A stretch of DNA of 64,000 nt from Siphonodentalium dalli (GCA_032622095.1 CP136066.1:175335164-175399163), one strand, 5' to 3'. Numbered from the stretch's first letter, positions 1-11,788 are shown. Notes: generated by a model not told the origin, from the sequence alone. Numbers and translations: made by a program.

Positions 1-202
1 ATTACGGAGTTGAGTGGGTTAATTAGTGATGTACTGTATAACTGGAATCCATCACTAATTATCCCATTGAACTCTACATACATGATTGGTATATATCAAC
101 GTATATCGGACAGCATTCTGATGATGCCATTATTTAATCACACTGGACGGCTGAAATATATGAGAAAGTCTAGTGTCCGGATTTAAAATGTTCAATGGCA
201 TA

Positions 203-640
203 TAACATCGGTAGGTAAGTCTGGTTGCGAAACAAAAGTGTCAACTGGGCCGTTGGTCGAGCAAACATTATAAATAGAAACTTCGGGATCAACGTTGGTT
301 GACACAATGGGCAGTTTCTCGGATACACTCATGCAGATAACATCGGTAGGTAAGTCTGGTTGCAAACAAAAGTGTCAACTTCACCGTTGGTCGCGCAAAT
401 ATTAGAAATAGAAACTTCGGGATCAACGTTGGTTGACATCATGGGTGGTTTCTCGGTCAAACTCTGGCATATAACATCGGTAGGTAAGTCTGGTTGCGAA
501 ACAGAGATGTTAACTGCACCGTTGGTCGCGCTAACATTAGAAATAGAAACTTCAGGATCAACGTTGGTTGACATCATGGGTGGTTTCTCGGTCAGACTCT
601 GGTATATAACATCGATAGGTAAGCCTGGTTGCTGAATAGC
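203..640. repeat. 135-bp tandem repeat, about 3.2 units, coding-like on the minus strand
   Basis: Units start at about 203, 338, 472 and 607, each with the landmark TAACATCGGTAGG and a period of 134-135 bp. The usual 135-bp period equals 45 codons, so ORFs run through it on both strands. On the minus strand an ORF from 718 reads two 45-residue repeats with the landmarks SLTEKPPMMSTNVDPEVSIS and ATNG, then shifts frame near position 362. There one base is missing relative to the other units, and the ORF ends at 329. Differences between units are mostly amino-acid changing, so I see no sign of protein-level constraint. It could be a decayed repeat-protein exon or a plain minisatellite; the latter is more likely. 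Confidence 0.75.
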
Positions 641-1154
641 AGAACAGGTACTCAGTTCCACTTTGTCCGATGTTACGTAATATCGTAAAATACAGTTACG
701 TTTTGATCGATGTGACAAAAAAATGACGCAGAATTGTCACATCGACCAAAGTTGCACAGAAAAGTACCACCATAACAGCATATCAAACATATTGGAACTG
801 ATTTATGTACCACAAATAACTGACGACAAAAAATAACTAAGCAAATAAACTATAAGACAAAGTGGAACTGAATCCATCCTACTTTAGAGCACAACGAACA
901 AGGGAGAATCGCTGATATATCCATAACGAAGCAAGATACGACATCGGGCATAAGCGCATCGGATAGAGCTTGATAATTTACCCGGGTGAGTATGGTTCGG
1001 GCGTTTCGTACCACTAGGCCACTTAGAACACTTTGGAACTGAGGTGACGAAGTCTAAACTTGGGTTCGAATTTTGACACATAACTGATCTACCGTTCTTA
1101 GAGCAGCACAATGCACTTCCTTCGGAATTATATATGTGACCAAACGATTTATTG

Positions 1155-1427
1155 GGGCCTCGGTGGCTCAGCCTGTAAGGGGCTCTGTTCCAGACCGACT
1201 CGCTCCACATCGCTGGCGATATGGGTTCAGTTACAGGTGGAGTCATCGCTGACTTAGTATGCCATACCGCTATCTGGGGGAGTTTCCAGTCGTCGATGGT
1301 CGGAAGTTTCACCGGACACAATGGTCATTCATCCAACCAATGAAACCACTGCTAGCTCTACCCTAGTGCACGGACATTCCGTCCACCAATATGGCTACTG
1401 AAAACGACTTTAAACCCCAATAAATAG
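1155..1427 (+). mobile_element. tRNA-derived SINE relic
   Basis: The head GGGGCCTCGGTGGCTCAG resembles a tRNA 5' half with an A-box-like segment at about 1164-1180. A B-box-like GGTTCAGTTAC lies at 1224-1234. The tail near 1400-1427 reads AACGACTTTAAACCCCAATA, a LINE-like 3' end typical of mollusc SINEs. This layout matches the V-SINE class described in molluscs (the RUDI type), but that assignment is inference. The 145-residue minus-strand ORF across it is not a gene. Confidence 0.6.
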
Positions 1428-2084
1428 ATACCATTTACTGGTAGTGGCGTATATACATGTAACTCTGATTTATGGAGGAACTGACTTGGTATGAGTGTTC
1501 ATTGTTTCAATCACTGCGCGTGAACAAATTCTCATTTCTTATCGAAACGACCATGTATCGATCGGAATAGCAAATTGAGATACCCCTCAACTCAGATCAA
1601 GATACAATTGCGGCTTGGAAGAGTGTGTGCTACTTTAACATTCATGTGTTCAAAAATCAATTAAATGTTCTGCTTAACAGAATATGCAAAAAATACTGTC
1701 AGAACTATAACAAGACAGTCAATGACTGTGGAGACGCTCACCAGACTGTAAAGACTGAGAAGACTGGGACTAGGAAGACCACAAGAAATAGTACTTGTCA
1801 AAATCACTTTAAAACAAGTAGTCCTAAAGAGGGACGTAGCTTGTGGGTCTCCATTGAGCAGTGGGGTGTCCACTTTGAAATTTTCAACTGCATGACCCTG
1901 ATCACCCTCACCCTACATAGTCTGCTCCCTCCCAACTGAAGTGAACACACTCCCAAGTTCGTAAAATTCCTTTGCACATGTTGGAATTTTACAACTGATA
2001 CCTCAAGCTATCCTAACTGTTACAAAGTTCCAACCTGACATGCACCCCCTTTTTTTAATGGTGGACCGCAATTAAACAAATTTT
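1428..2084. other. Intergenic, no recognised feature
   Basis: Small ORFs on both strands (for example 104 codons at 1625-1939) show no recognisable motif. Positions 1935-2045 contain TTGGAATTTTAC-like words similar to dispersed segments near 14.8, 30.1 and 47.4 kb. Confidence 0.5.
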
Positions 2085-3486
2085 GATCCCAACTCTCCAT
2101 AGGCCATATACACCAAATTTCATTTCTTGACTGGTTGAAACCATTTTAACAAATCAATAACCCAGTCCCAAGTAACACAAAGACCATCCATACTACATAT
2201 AAGCTAAATAGGCTTGGTGGGTCTCGAGGAGGAGCCATTTTAGAATTAAAATAGGGTCGCACCCCTATTTGACCTGGTGACACCATTTGAACAAATATGA
2301 ATACCAGTGTCACAATGACTATACATACCAAATATATGCTAAATATGCCAATTGGTTCTTGAGATGATGTTTTAATAATAACTATTAAGGGAAAGAATTA
2401 TGTCCATGGCTCTGATCCAATTCTGAATCAAATATGAATGCCAGTCACCCATACCAAAAATAAGCTGAATATGCCTGATGGTTCTTGATACGAAGACGTT
2501 TTAAGTATTACAATGAATGGATAAGTTATGTACCTTGCTCCCTATGGGAGGCTCGCATGTATAAAATAATGCACTGTTACATGATCTTTAATTCTGCACC
2601 AGGGGAGCTCCCCTCATGAAAGGGTATATAAATAATAGCATAACTGTCAGATTCACACTTGGCTTTGGAATTAGTTTGTTATCATAAGCAACGGGTCATT
2701 TATATACAACTCTCTACCAGGCAGATATATCTGAGACACCAATCAACAAAGCTTTCACTCTAAGCAGATTTTGTTAATGCTGCCATCTCATTAATCACCT
2801 TAGCCAGCACAATGCGACTTCTATATGCTGTTAAGTAAACATTATGTCTTCTCAGGAACCCTGGTCATATCTCATTTAGATATAAGTGTCTGCTGTTTGC
2901 ATGTTCTGGATTTTAGACTGATTTAAATCAAATTTGGTGTGGTCAACCTGATGGCTGTTATAATGTTGTTAGTTGTTTTGTTCTAAGTTTAAAAAAAAAA
3001 ATAAAAACGAGCAAGGAATTAAATCTAAATTAAAATAAAAAAATATATTTGAAAAAATATATATACATGTAAAACAAAAAATATATAAATTTAAATTTAA
3101 TTTTTTTTAAGAGTTATGTCACTGGCTCTGCTTATATATGACCCAGTGACCCTATTTGAACAAATCTGAACCCGAGTCACCCAAAGACCATCCATATCAA
3201 ATATAAGCTAAATAGGCCCAATGGTTCTTGAGAAGAAGACGTTTTAAGAATAACTTTAAAGGGATAGAGTTATGACCCTGGCTTCGCAACTAATTGACCC
3301 AGTGTCCTCATTTGGACAAATCTGAATGAGAGTCACATAGGGAACATCCACACCAAATATGAACCCATTCGGTCATATGGTTTCAGAGGAGAAGATGTTT
3401 AAAGAATTGTTGACGGATGGACGGACGACGGACGAGGAGTGATGACTATAGCTCCACCGGAGACTTCGTCTCAGGTGAGCTAAAAA
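2085..3486 (+). repeat. Degenerate dispersed repeat ending in GGTGAGCTAAAA
   Basis: Diverged units of about 115-160 bp repeat the phrases 'gacc..accatttgaacaaat', 'accaaatat.agctaaat' and 'ggttcttgagaagaag'. An A/T-rich stretch lies at 2990-3110. The block ends with a GGACGGACGACGGACGAGG run, a CTCCACCGGAGACTTCGTCT segment and GGTGAGCTAAAA at about 3400-3486. An inverted partial copy of this terminal segment lies at 19199-19270. It is a non-coding mobile repeat of unknown class. Confidence 0.6.
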
Positions 3487-4218
3487 GGGATCTACCACAG
3501 GAACCACATATACGCACACGTTTCACTATCTAAAGTAAAGTAATCGGGTTCAGCTATCGTTTGGTGTATAATCGCGCCCATAGGTGGTAAGCATGGTTTC
3601 GATTATAAATTAAAATGAGTATTATATTTAATAACCTAATACGCACATGATTGGAAAGCAAAAGGGTAATAACTCTATATATAACTCTACTAGCAGGGCT
3701 ACCCGGCGTTGCCCAGGTTAAAGTGACGTGAAACCCTCTGCTGTGGACATTTGGTGGGAATAGAGAATAATCGTGTTCAAAGTGCTGCACGTATTCTTAT
3801 AAATTGTATATCCAAATGGCATCACAGATCGTCATTCTTATACATCGATTATAAGTAGTGGCTCACCTTGTTGGAGTGATTGCCATTTTGTTTATCGCAA
3901 TTAATTCATCCTACCAATAAAGAAGTATTTAGTTGTTTACAACTGAGAGTACTTCTGACGTAATCATATTTTTAAATGGTACAGTCGACGTGTTTGGAAT
4001 TGACATTTGTTTTGTTTTTGTATTATTTAAATATTTTTTATTGAGATCAAAACTTAACAAAAATGACGACAATTAGGTTTTCTATAGAGATGTATACATC
4101 AATCGAGTAGGTGAGACTAAGTTTTGAGGACACGTGGTTATCATATCTCCATGGAGATACAGAAGTTTTAAAGAAATGTCGAGGATCTCCTCTGTTCACA
4201 GTGCTATACTGGCTAATT

Positions 4219-4661
4219 GGTTACAATCAACTAAATATTTCCCATAGGCGACAGTGTTAGGGTTAAGCCATCCCGACGACTCATTACCCTGCTGAGCCAA
4301 ACTTTAAATACTTTTGCGTGTAGAACTCCATGTCGGACATGAGAAGAAATGGTGCCTCACCATACTTATTCCTGGAAATAAATTGGCATTTCCACAACTA
4401 CCCCCTTTTGTGCAAAACATTTTAATATAGAAAAATACCCCCACCCCCTACCAAATTTGGCGACCAATGTAGCCGCTTGACGAACAATCCCACACAAATG
4501 GCCGAGGAATTAACATAGCCTATGAATTTCTTTTTTCTTTCACATTAAACAACCGAAGATATTATACACCATTCAGCTGCCGGTATTTTTTTTATGCTGA
4601 CTCGAGTTTCCCTACACAAATGCCAAGGGGCATAATTTCAAGTATTTAGTTGCTTATAACC
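4219..4661 (+). repeat. Left terminal direct repeat of the composite element
   Basis: A 443-bp copy of the 5555-6007 repeat with a few substitutions and small indels. It is delimited by GGTTA and TAACC inverted ends. Its inner side is followed by TATA. Confidence 0.85.
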
Positions 4662-5554
4662 TATACGCAACCAAAAATGTGTGGATTTTTGCTTGAACAT
4701 ATATCAAATTGTCACAGAAAACATAATATTAATAAAAAACTTGTTTTCCAGACAAGAACTACACCACTTCTCCCTGTATTGGGTTGTATTTAACCCCACT
4801 GTTCTTGACATTGGGCGCAAAATAAAACTTCGTCGGAGCACCTATGTTCCACTTTAACCCCCAGCAGACACCACACCATTTGGGACTCTAGCCACTTTTT
4901 TCCTGTTTTATGTTTTACATGACAACGTGCTATTTTTAAATAGAAGTCGTATGGCTGTGAAGTGTACTTGACATAAAAAAAATTTAAAACAACATAAATA
5001 CCCCAAAAGCGCGATTTTTGAGTCGAAACTCGTTTGTTTTAGTCGCGGGAAACACACAGGGACATATAATAACGCCGATTTGACAATGTAACTGGATGCC
5101 AGTAATAACAGTCTTCAAGACGCAAAAAAGTCGCATTTCATTACATGGAAGGAAATGACAAATTTGTAACTTGAATTACCCCACCCCCCTCGATTTTTCG
5201 GACTCGAAACTGGGGTTCGCTGTGTCCCTTATAATTTCCCGGTCAACTCCAAATAACAAATCGAGAATAGACGGATCACTAAATACGACGAGAGGCTGCT
5301 GGGCTCGTTTGTCAACTTTTCAGCATTAAAGGTGCACTATCTGTTCCAAATAATTCATTTTTACAAAACACCCATGTTTTGGCATAAAATCTGAATTTTG
5401 TTGCAAAGGGTTAATTTGTCAGATTATGGGGCGCCTCGACACGCTTTGGGTCCCTAATTTTGTTCAATCTTGGATTTGATTTGATTGGTGGCCAAAATCT
5501 GTACTTCGTTGCACTACAAGCCGATGATACCACAAAACATGATTTTTGCCTATA

Positions 5555-6007
5555 GGTTACAATCAACTAAATATTTCCCATAGGCGACAGTGTTAGGGTT
5601 AAGCCATCCCGACGATTCATTACCCCACTGAGCCAAACTTTAAATACTTTTGCGTGTAGAACTCCATGTCGGACATAAGTTGTCAAAAAAGAAATGGTGC
5701 CTCACCATACTTATTCCTGGAAATAAATTGGCATTTCCACAACTACCCCCTTTTGTGCACAAAATTTTAATATAGAAAAATACCCCCACCCCCTACCAAA
5801 TTTGGCGACCAATGTAGCCGCTTGACGAACAATCCCACACAAATGGACGAGGAATTAACATAGCCTATGAATTTCTTTTTTCTTTCACATTAAACAACCG
5901 AAGATATTATACACCATTCAGCTGCCGGTATTTTTTGTTATGCTGACTCGAGTTTCCCTACACAAATGCCAAGGGGCATAATTTCAAGTATTTAGTTGCT
6001 TATAACC
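5555..6007 (+). repeat. Right terminal direct repeat of the composite element
   Basis: A 453-bp copy of the 4219-4661 repeat in the same orientation. Its inner side is preceded by TATA. Its outer side abuts the TAATT target duplication. Confidence 0.85.
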
Positions 6008-6732
6008 TAATTAGTATCAGCTTAAACACATGTTGCTATATATCAGCTGCAACTGCCCGGCAAAGAGCGAGAGTTTAAGTTGTTTGCGTTAGGCTATGTT
6101 CTAAACAATGAAAGAAATCATCTGTATCTGGCAGATGTTCCCTTGCCAGATGCCTGTATTGGAGAATGATGAAAAGCCATGTACTACTGACTGTGTTTTC
6201 TGTTATATCAAAAGAAACTACATTTGACTGTGCACTGTTACCAATATGTTTTGAAGAGGCCTTCTATACATTTCCATCTCTCGTGACAAATCGTATCTTT
6301 TTGTGGAAAATATCTTGAATGGGAAAATACTCAATTTTGTTATAATACACGAGCCATTCTAACATGCCATCGTCTGACGGTTCAATGTCCCTCAATTTGC
6401 AAGAATATATCTCTCTCTTAAATATATAGAGGATCTCACATGAGTTTATATTTTATACGGAATTTATCAACCGAGTTCACTAAATTCTGAGTCAAACGTC
6501 GCCATATCATGGAGATGATTATGTATATGTTTGGTGGAAATCAACGAGAAAACTATTTCATCAGTTTTGCTTCCCCTCTCCCCTTTCTGTCCCTGGCAAC
6601 AACAGCGTTACTTTAGAATATTCAACCCACACCATTATCTTCCTCGTAAACATGTTAGACCCATTTGCTGCCATAAAGATTGTCCCCCGTGAATTTCTGT
6701 AGAACACAGACATTCGCAAATATAGATATAGA

Positions 6733-7793
6733 TATATCAAATCCTTGACGTATTGGCTGGTAAAACACACTCGTAAAAGCGGACCATTTGCTTTTAATAG
6801 GAATGTTTTTTACTTTGTATTGTGTCATATCGGATTGGGGGAATCCCTTCATTATCTGATAAATTAATGTGTTTACAATTATACAACCAGGATGTAAACT
6901 CGACCAGCTAAAGTGACACACAATGAGCCGCGACATAAACGATCTTCTTCTTCTTTTATTCTCTCCATCCATGTAGGATATCTTCAATAATGTCAATAAT
7001 TAACGAACGAAAAAAAACAAAACAATCATAATCCATGAAATTAATGGTCTTTTAAAGTAGTGTTGCGGCAGAGATGAAGCGAATAGCACAGCTTGTCACA
7101 TAGGCGTTGTAGTGTTCCTAGTTCATTAGGGTTAATATTATATCGATCGAATTAATACAGTAGCTCATCCATGCGAACTCGAATTATTACAAAGAGTTTA
7201 TTATGTAGTATAGCTCATATTGTGGCGTCAAGAGCCCAATTACTTGTACGGTATTGGCTGGGGGATCCCCAGATACCCTGACTTCCCGGTACGTTAGATG
7301 AGTAAGGCAACTATTAAGTGTTTCGTGGAAAAGCAAATTTCACGTGACAACATGGTCCGTGCAAATTAAATGTGTTGTTAACTCTGTCCATCTGTTACAG
7401 ATTATATTCACGATTCTTTATTGCAGGAACCTCCCTAGAAAATTTTAATTGGGAGACGTCATTTTCCCTATTAGGATATTAGGAACAAATGGACTCTTAT
7501 CATAAGTCATAATAGCTGAAGAATTTACTCTCCATTATCACCTTTCTGTGATTTAACAGATATTATGCAATACAAGAGCTCATTTATAATATCATTATAA
7601 TGATAATGATGTAATTGATTAAGCATATTATTATACTCAGTAAAAACTTCAAATATTCCATATTTAAATTTGCATAATGGTAATATATAAGAGAGAAGTT
7701 AATTGTCCCCATACAAATATAATGAGCAGTGGCACATTTTATGGAGAAAATGTCTCTCAAGTCGCCCTACAGAGGAATTTTGTGTCAATACTA
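6733..7793. other. Intergenic, no recognised feature
   Basis: AT-rich sequence after the Helitron end. The minus-strand ORF at 6655-6996 straddles the Helitron border and has no family signature. Confidence 0.5.
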
Positions 7794-7919
7794 CAGTAAT
7801 GCTCTAATTAATCGACCCCTTAACCACAGCATAATTATGGGTAACTTTTCAGGATTTAGTCGGAAATATGGCTTGTTGCCATTCATCGGAAAGCTCTATG
7901 ATTAATTAGAGCATTACTG
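7794..7919. mobile_element. 126-bp MITE with perfect 20-bp inverted termini
   Basis: The first 20 bases, CAGTAATGCTCTAATTAATC, are the exact reverse complement of the last 20. The left flank is TA and the right flank is CA. A Tc1/mariner-type TA target with one mutated copy is possible, but the family is not certain. The internal 86 bp are unique in this window. Confidence 0.75.
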
Positions 7920-8570
7920 CACCAGTAACTATTCGATCAACTATTATGAACTAAGTCTGGTAAAATGAATTATTTAACTGTTCATTTCTTTGAAGGTACT
8001 CCGAATTAACGCTCCTAAATTACTATTTCTTTGGCTTCGGGGGTAAAAAATATTATGACAGATCCGTTATAACGAACCAAAGCCGGACGCTTTGGGTCGT
8101 ATATAGACTACATGTATATCTGATTTTGTGACGTCACCAATTATTAACGCCACCGGTGTATACTGTTGGGCAAATATTAGAAATCTGTTATTTTGGGACG
8201 CGTTAAAGATGTACTGCGACCCCGATTCCGGTAAAAGTTGTAGTTGGAATGTCCAAGTTCGAGAAAGTTCTATTGACTATGGCGATGATTTGAGAAGCTT
8301 TATTGTTTTAGGATATTGTAGAAATTGAGCTATAGCGATGGGATATCTCGCAGGACAACACATTTCGGGTTTTCGTGGGGTGTGTATTCGCTGGATGTCT
8401 TAAAGTTGCAGTATGTAACTATTATGACCGCGTTAATTGCGTTCGATGTTTAGGTATGAACAATGGCTGGGCCACACACACTTGAAGATTTTATGGCGGG
8501 AACCCAATTTGTTATTCGCATTTAGAAGCTTTCTGGTTTGGGGAATGAAAAACCTGCAGTAATAAGCCGT
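7920..8570. other. Intergenic with one short ORF
   Basis: A 66-codon plus-strand ORF (8128-8328) has no recognisable domain and is probably not a gene. Nothing else is seen. Confidence 0.45.
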
Positions 8571-8800
8571 AGTTTTTTGTAATAATTTGAAGGATTAGTT
8601 GTTTTAACGGAATTCTGAGGCCATGTAACCAATATATTTTAAATTATAATTTATATTTATGGCTAATAATATATTTTAGATTATAATTTATATTATATAG
8701 TTTTTTGTAATAATTTGAAGGATTAGTTGTTTTAACGGAATTCTGAGGCCATGTAACCAATATATTTTATATTATAATTTATATTTATGGCTAATAATAT
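8571..8800 (+). repeat. Direct duplication of 102 bp next to the LINE fragment
   Basis: Copies at 8571-8672 and 8699-8800 are nearly identical and separated by 26 bp of TA-rich sequence. Both begin with AGTTTTTTGTAATAATTTGA and end with GGCTAATAATAT. The second copy joins the sequence that leads into the LINE fragment, so the duplication may reflect a repair or truncation event at that border. Confidence 0.8.
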
Positions 8801-8849
8801 GATCTTGGTGGCGTTACCATTTCTGACTGTGGTTTTCTTGTTAATCCTT

Positions 8850-10426
8850 GTTTCTGTGTGATTGAGAGTTCCCCTTTATCATAAGCTTCATTGAGTGATT
8901 CACATAGAATTGGGCCTAAGTCAAGCCTGAAAAAAATCCAAAACTCATATGGGTATCCATCTAGTCCGCTGCATTTATCATTTTGCGATCGCTTCAATGC
9001 ACAAGTTAGTTCAATTATAGTTATTGGTCCTTCTATACTGTTGGCAGTGTCGTGGGACAATATTGTATGGTCTTTTTCAAGAATAGTATGAATATCAAGT
9101 TTGTTTATGTTTTTCGATGCATATAAATTTTCCTAAAAATGTCTAGCTTCTTGCATTATGTCTGATTGTTTGTCAATGTTTTTACCAGTGGAGTCGGTAA
9201 GGTTGCATAGAGTTTTCGATATAGAATTGCGTTTTTCTAGATTGAGGAAATATTTTGTTGGTTTTTCACCTTGTTCAATCCATTTGGCTCTTGATCTTAC
9301 CATTGCCCCCTTCGTGTCTTCTTTTCTTATTTCGTAAAGATCAGTGTCAATTTTTTTTATTTTATCTAGTAATTCGTCTTTATTTTTTGTATCTAAGTTA
9401 TTGTTATCTATTTCAATTTCGAGCAATATTTTTGATCTATTCAGTTAATTTTCTTTCATCTGTCGTTCTTTCTTTCGTTTCGACGCAAAATGTAAAGTCT
9501 CGCCTCTAATATCTAGCAAAAGGGTGTCCAGAAATAAACGTTTACTTGTTTTACATGTAACCTGTGGTTTATTCCATTCATCGGTATATATTTTATATCC
9601 GTATCTTGATTTATTATTCTCTATCGTAGATTTGACCAGTTCGGCATATTTGTCATCACGGAGTAAGGAGGTATTAAATTTCCAAAAGCCACGACCTCTG
9701 TCGATTGTACTTAGTTTAAGCGTAAGAGTTATTAACGAGTGATCTGAGCGGTATCCGGGTACTATGTCGGTTCCTGCTCCAACTAGGCTGAGTATATCTT
9801 CAGATGTCATAAAGTAATCTAACCTAGCCATTTTTACAGGGGACTTTTTTTTCGCCATGTATAGCGTTGTTTCTCCTTGTTATTGGCCCTCCAAGCGTCT
9901 ACCAAATCAAGCCTGTCGACAAGGTCGCCCACTGCCAATTTATCTCGTGGATTGTTGATATGTTTATAATTATAAGTATCCATCGATTGGTCCTGAACCA
10001 TATTCCAATCGCCACATATTATTATTTGGGTGTTACCGACTTTAAGAAGCTTATCCTTCAAATTATTGTATAACTCAGGGTTATCTTCGTTTGGCCGTAT
10101 ATATTAGCTATAGTCATTCTAAGTTTCTCAACAGTTACGTCAATTATTATGTAATTTCCAGAGACATCTTTAATAGAGTTGTGTATTTCGAAGTCGAGAT
10201 TTTGACTGAATAAAATGGCCACACCTCGTGACTGAGATGAAAAAGAAGCCAATTCTGTTTTAAACCCCCATTCAGATGATATGCATATTTCCATTTCCTT
10301 TGTAAAGTGAGTGTCTTGTAAACAATAAATTGATGCATTGTGCGTTCGGAGATATCGGAATACATCGCGGCGTTTTTCTGCACAATTCAAACCTCGGCAA
10401 TTTGAAGACAGTATTTTTATAGACAT
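8850..10426 (-). pseudogene. L1-like LINE fragment: endonuclease and RT-proximal region, no RT
   Basis: The minus-strand translation starts with an apurinic-endonuclease-like domain (ILSSNCRGLN, IYCLQDTHF, later IICGDWN). It continues with YRSDHSLI, the L1 linker motif AKWIEQGEKPTKYFLNLEKR, and LSITQKQGL just before where RT should begin. Reading needs two frame changes (near 10070 and 9850) and crosses stop codons near 9442 and 9132, so the copy is dead. Homology fades near 8850 and the whole RT domain is missing. LINEs are usually 5'-truncated, so keeping the 5' half while losing the 3' half is unusual. It points to a later deletion or rearrangement. Confidence 0.8.
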
Positions 10427-11342
10427 GATAACTTAAGAGTATGCAGACACCCGAAACGTCGACACAGAACAAAGACAATGACATTAATTAATTCAGTCAA
10501 TGAAGAACAATAATATATTGAGTCGCTGGAATAAAGGTCTACCATACAAATCATGCACACTGATACACACACACACACACTGTATATAAAATAGAAACAA
10601 AACAAGTTTAATTGACTTCCGATGCGAAGTTACCATGACTGGGTCTCTGGGCGACCGCCCTCGTTCACCATTAAAACAAAACGCTGAAATAATCGGTCCT
10701 AAATCCCACTTATGATACCCACATATCAAAACAAGTGTCGTTATTGTGGTATGAAATAATTTTAGTGGGGAAAACCAATTGGATAAACATCATTATCCTT
10801 GAGCCATATAGAATAATTGCCACTATGTTACAATCGATGTATAATTTCAGCCTAGAACTGCATTAAAGTAACCATTCTAATATTCCTTTTACTCTGATTG
10901 TTGCAAAAGATACCAGTATCATTTGTACAAACCATCTGAAAGTACTTCGTATAATGCTGAAAAATGGACATTTTCATGCAGAAAAACAATTGATAGTCAA
11001 TTGGAGCTGATAACCGTCTTTTGATATATTAACGCATACCAAACGTGATTATGTCGAATACTGCTGAGTATAGCATGGACAGCTTATGAAACTGCATATT
11101 GTAGGGAAGATTTGAGAGACTATTCATATAATACGCGTACACGTTACATGCCGAAAATGCCTCACCCTCTCCACTATAAATCATATCTCGATTCAACTGT
11201 GTGGGGAAGGAGCGGTTTTGGTATAAAAATAGAAAATCGATATTACCACATTCGTTCGTCGACCACGTGATCATGGTTTGTTTTGAGCTCGCTGGAGTTC
11301 GTGACAAGCGCAGAATACACCTATTGTTATCTTGATTGGCGA
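10427..11342. other. Intergenic with a short CA microsatellite
   Basis: A (CA) run lies near 10565-10580. The overlapping minus-strand ORFs here have no recognisable domains. Confidence 0.5.
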
Positions 11343-11788
11343 GGATGTCCGGATATCTACCGAGGGGTTAGCAGGGCTCGTACCAAACGTCATCTTGGGT
11401 GACGGGAAATACGTGTTGGCTGATCCTGTCAGAGACATGTGTGAAGACATATTTGGAAAAACATACATGGAGACTGAAGGATTCTCAAAGGTTGGAAAGA
11501 CACACACTGGGCGACACTACGCCATGGACATTGTGCCACAACTGATACTCAGCGGTGTACGACAGATCGTTCGCTCAGTCGCTGCACGTGACAGGTCATG
11601 GCCATCAGACGACATTATATCGATAATAAGCACCGGATAATTCCACCATGCAGCACGACCTGCTCCAATGCCAACAGACCCGGACCATGAGCACGATTTC
11701 TGTATGTCGTTCGCTAAGGCAGAAGTCGTGCTGTTGAGAACAATGTCCGTTAACCAGCAACTCAGTATAAAGCTTTTGAAGGGAAAAC
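11343..11788 (+). pseudogene. Truncated Mab-21/cGAS-like gene copy
   Basis: This segment is clearly homologous to residues 87-227 of the intact gene at 34951-37035. Shared stretches include GLAGLVPN, ILGDGKY, LADPVRDMCE, DRSWPSDDIIS and SFAKAEVVLLRTMSV. The reading frame is continuous except for a TAA at 11638-11640, where the intact gene has a GAA glutamate codon. Homology starts abruptly at 11343, so the nucleotidyltransferase GS...DLD segment is missing. It stops near 11788, so the C-terminal helical half is missing too. It is a fragment of a duplicated gene and cannot make an active enzyme. Confidence 0.9.

Larger units (their letters stand above)
4219..6007. mobile_element. 1.79-kb composite element with long terminal direct repeats, nested in the Helitron
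   Basis: Two near-identical direct repeats (4219-4661 and 5555-6007) bracket about 890 bp of unique sequence. Each repeat starts with GGTTACAATCAACTAAATA and ends in its near-complement TATTTAGTTGCTTATAACC, giving 19-bp inverted termini with two mismatches. The whole unit is flanked by a 5-bp target duplication, TAATT, at 4214-4218 and 6008-6012. It interrupts the Helitron exactly, so it moved as one unit. The ends are not TG...CA, and neither a primer-binding site nor a polypurine tract borders the repeats. I therefore prefer a composite of two MITE-like ends over an LTR retrotransposon. There is no convincing coding capacity. Confidence 0.75.
3690..6732 (-). mobile_element. Non-autonomous Helitron, copy 2, split by a nested element
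   Basis: Read on the minus strand, the element starts with TCTATATCTATATTTGCGAA (6732 downwards) and ends with CTAG at 3690-3693. A GC-rich hairpin (CCCGGCGTTGCCC region, about 3700-3718) lies just before that end. The flanking bases fit the Helitron A^T target. Both ends and much of the interior match, in reverse orientation, the Helitron at 60054-63795. The match pauses exactly at the nested element at 4219-6007 and then resumes. Without the insert and one target copy it is about 1.25 kb. It encodes no Rep/helicase, so it would need an autonomous partner. Confidence 0.85.

Noticed and set aside
1155-1240. Functional tRNA gene
   Set aside because: Box-like motifs are present but the cloverleaf cannot be completed, and a LINE-type tail follows. 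A SINE fits better.
884-1321. 145-residue minus-strand ORF
   Set aside because: It runs antisense through the SINE relic and has no domain.
4219-6007. LTR retrotransposon reading of the paired direct repeats
   Set aside because: Ends are GGTTA...TAACC rather than TG...CA. There is no primer-binding site after the left repeat, no polypurine tract before the right one, and no gag or pol.
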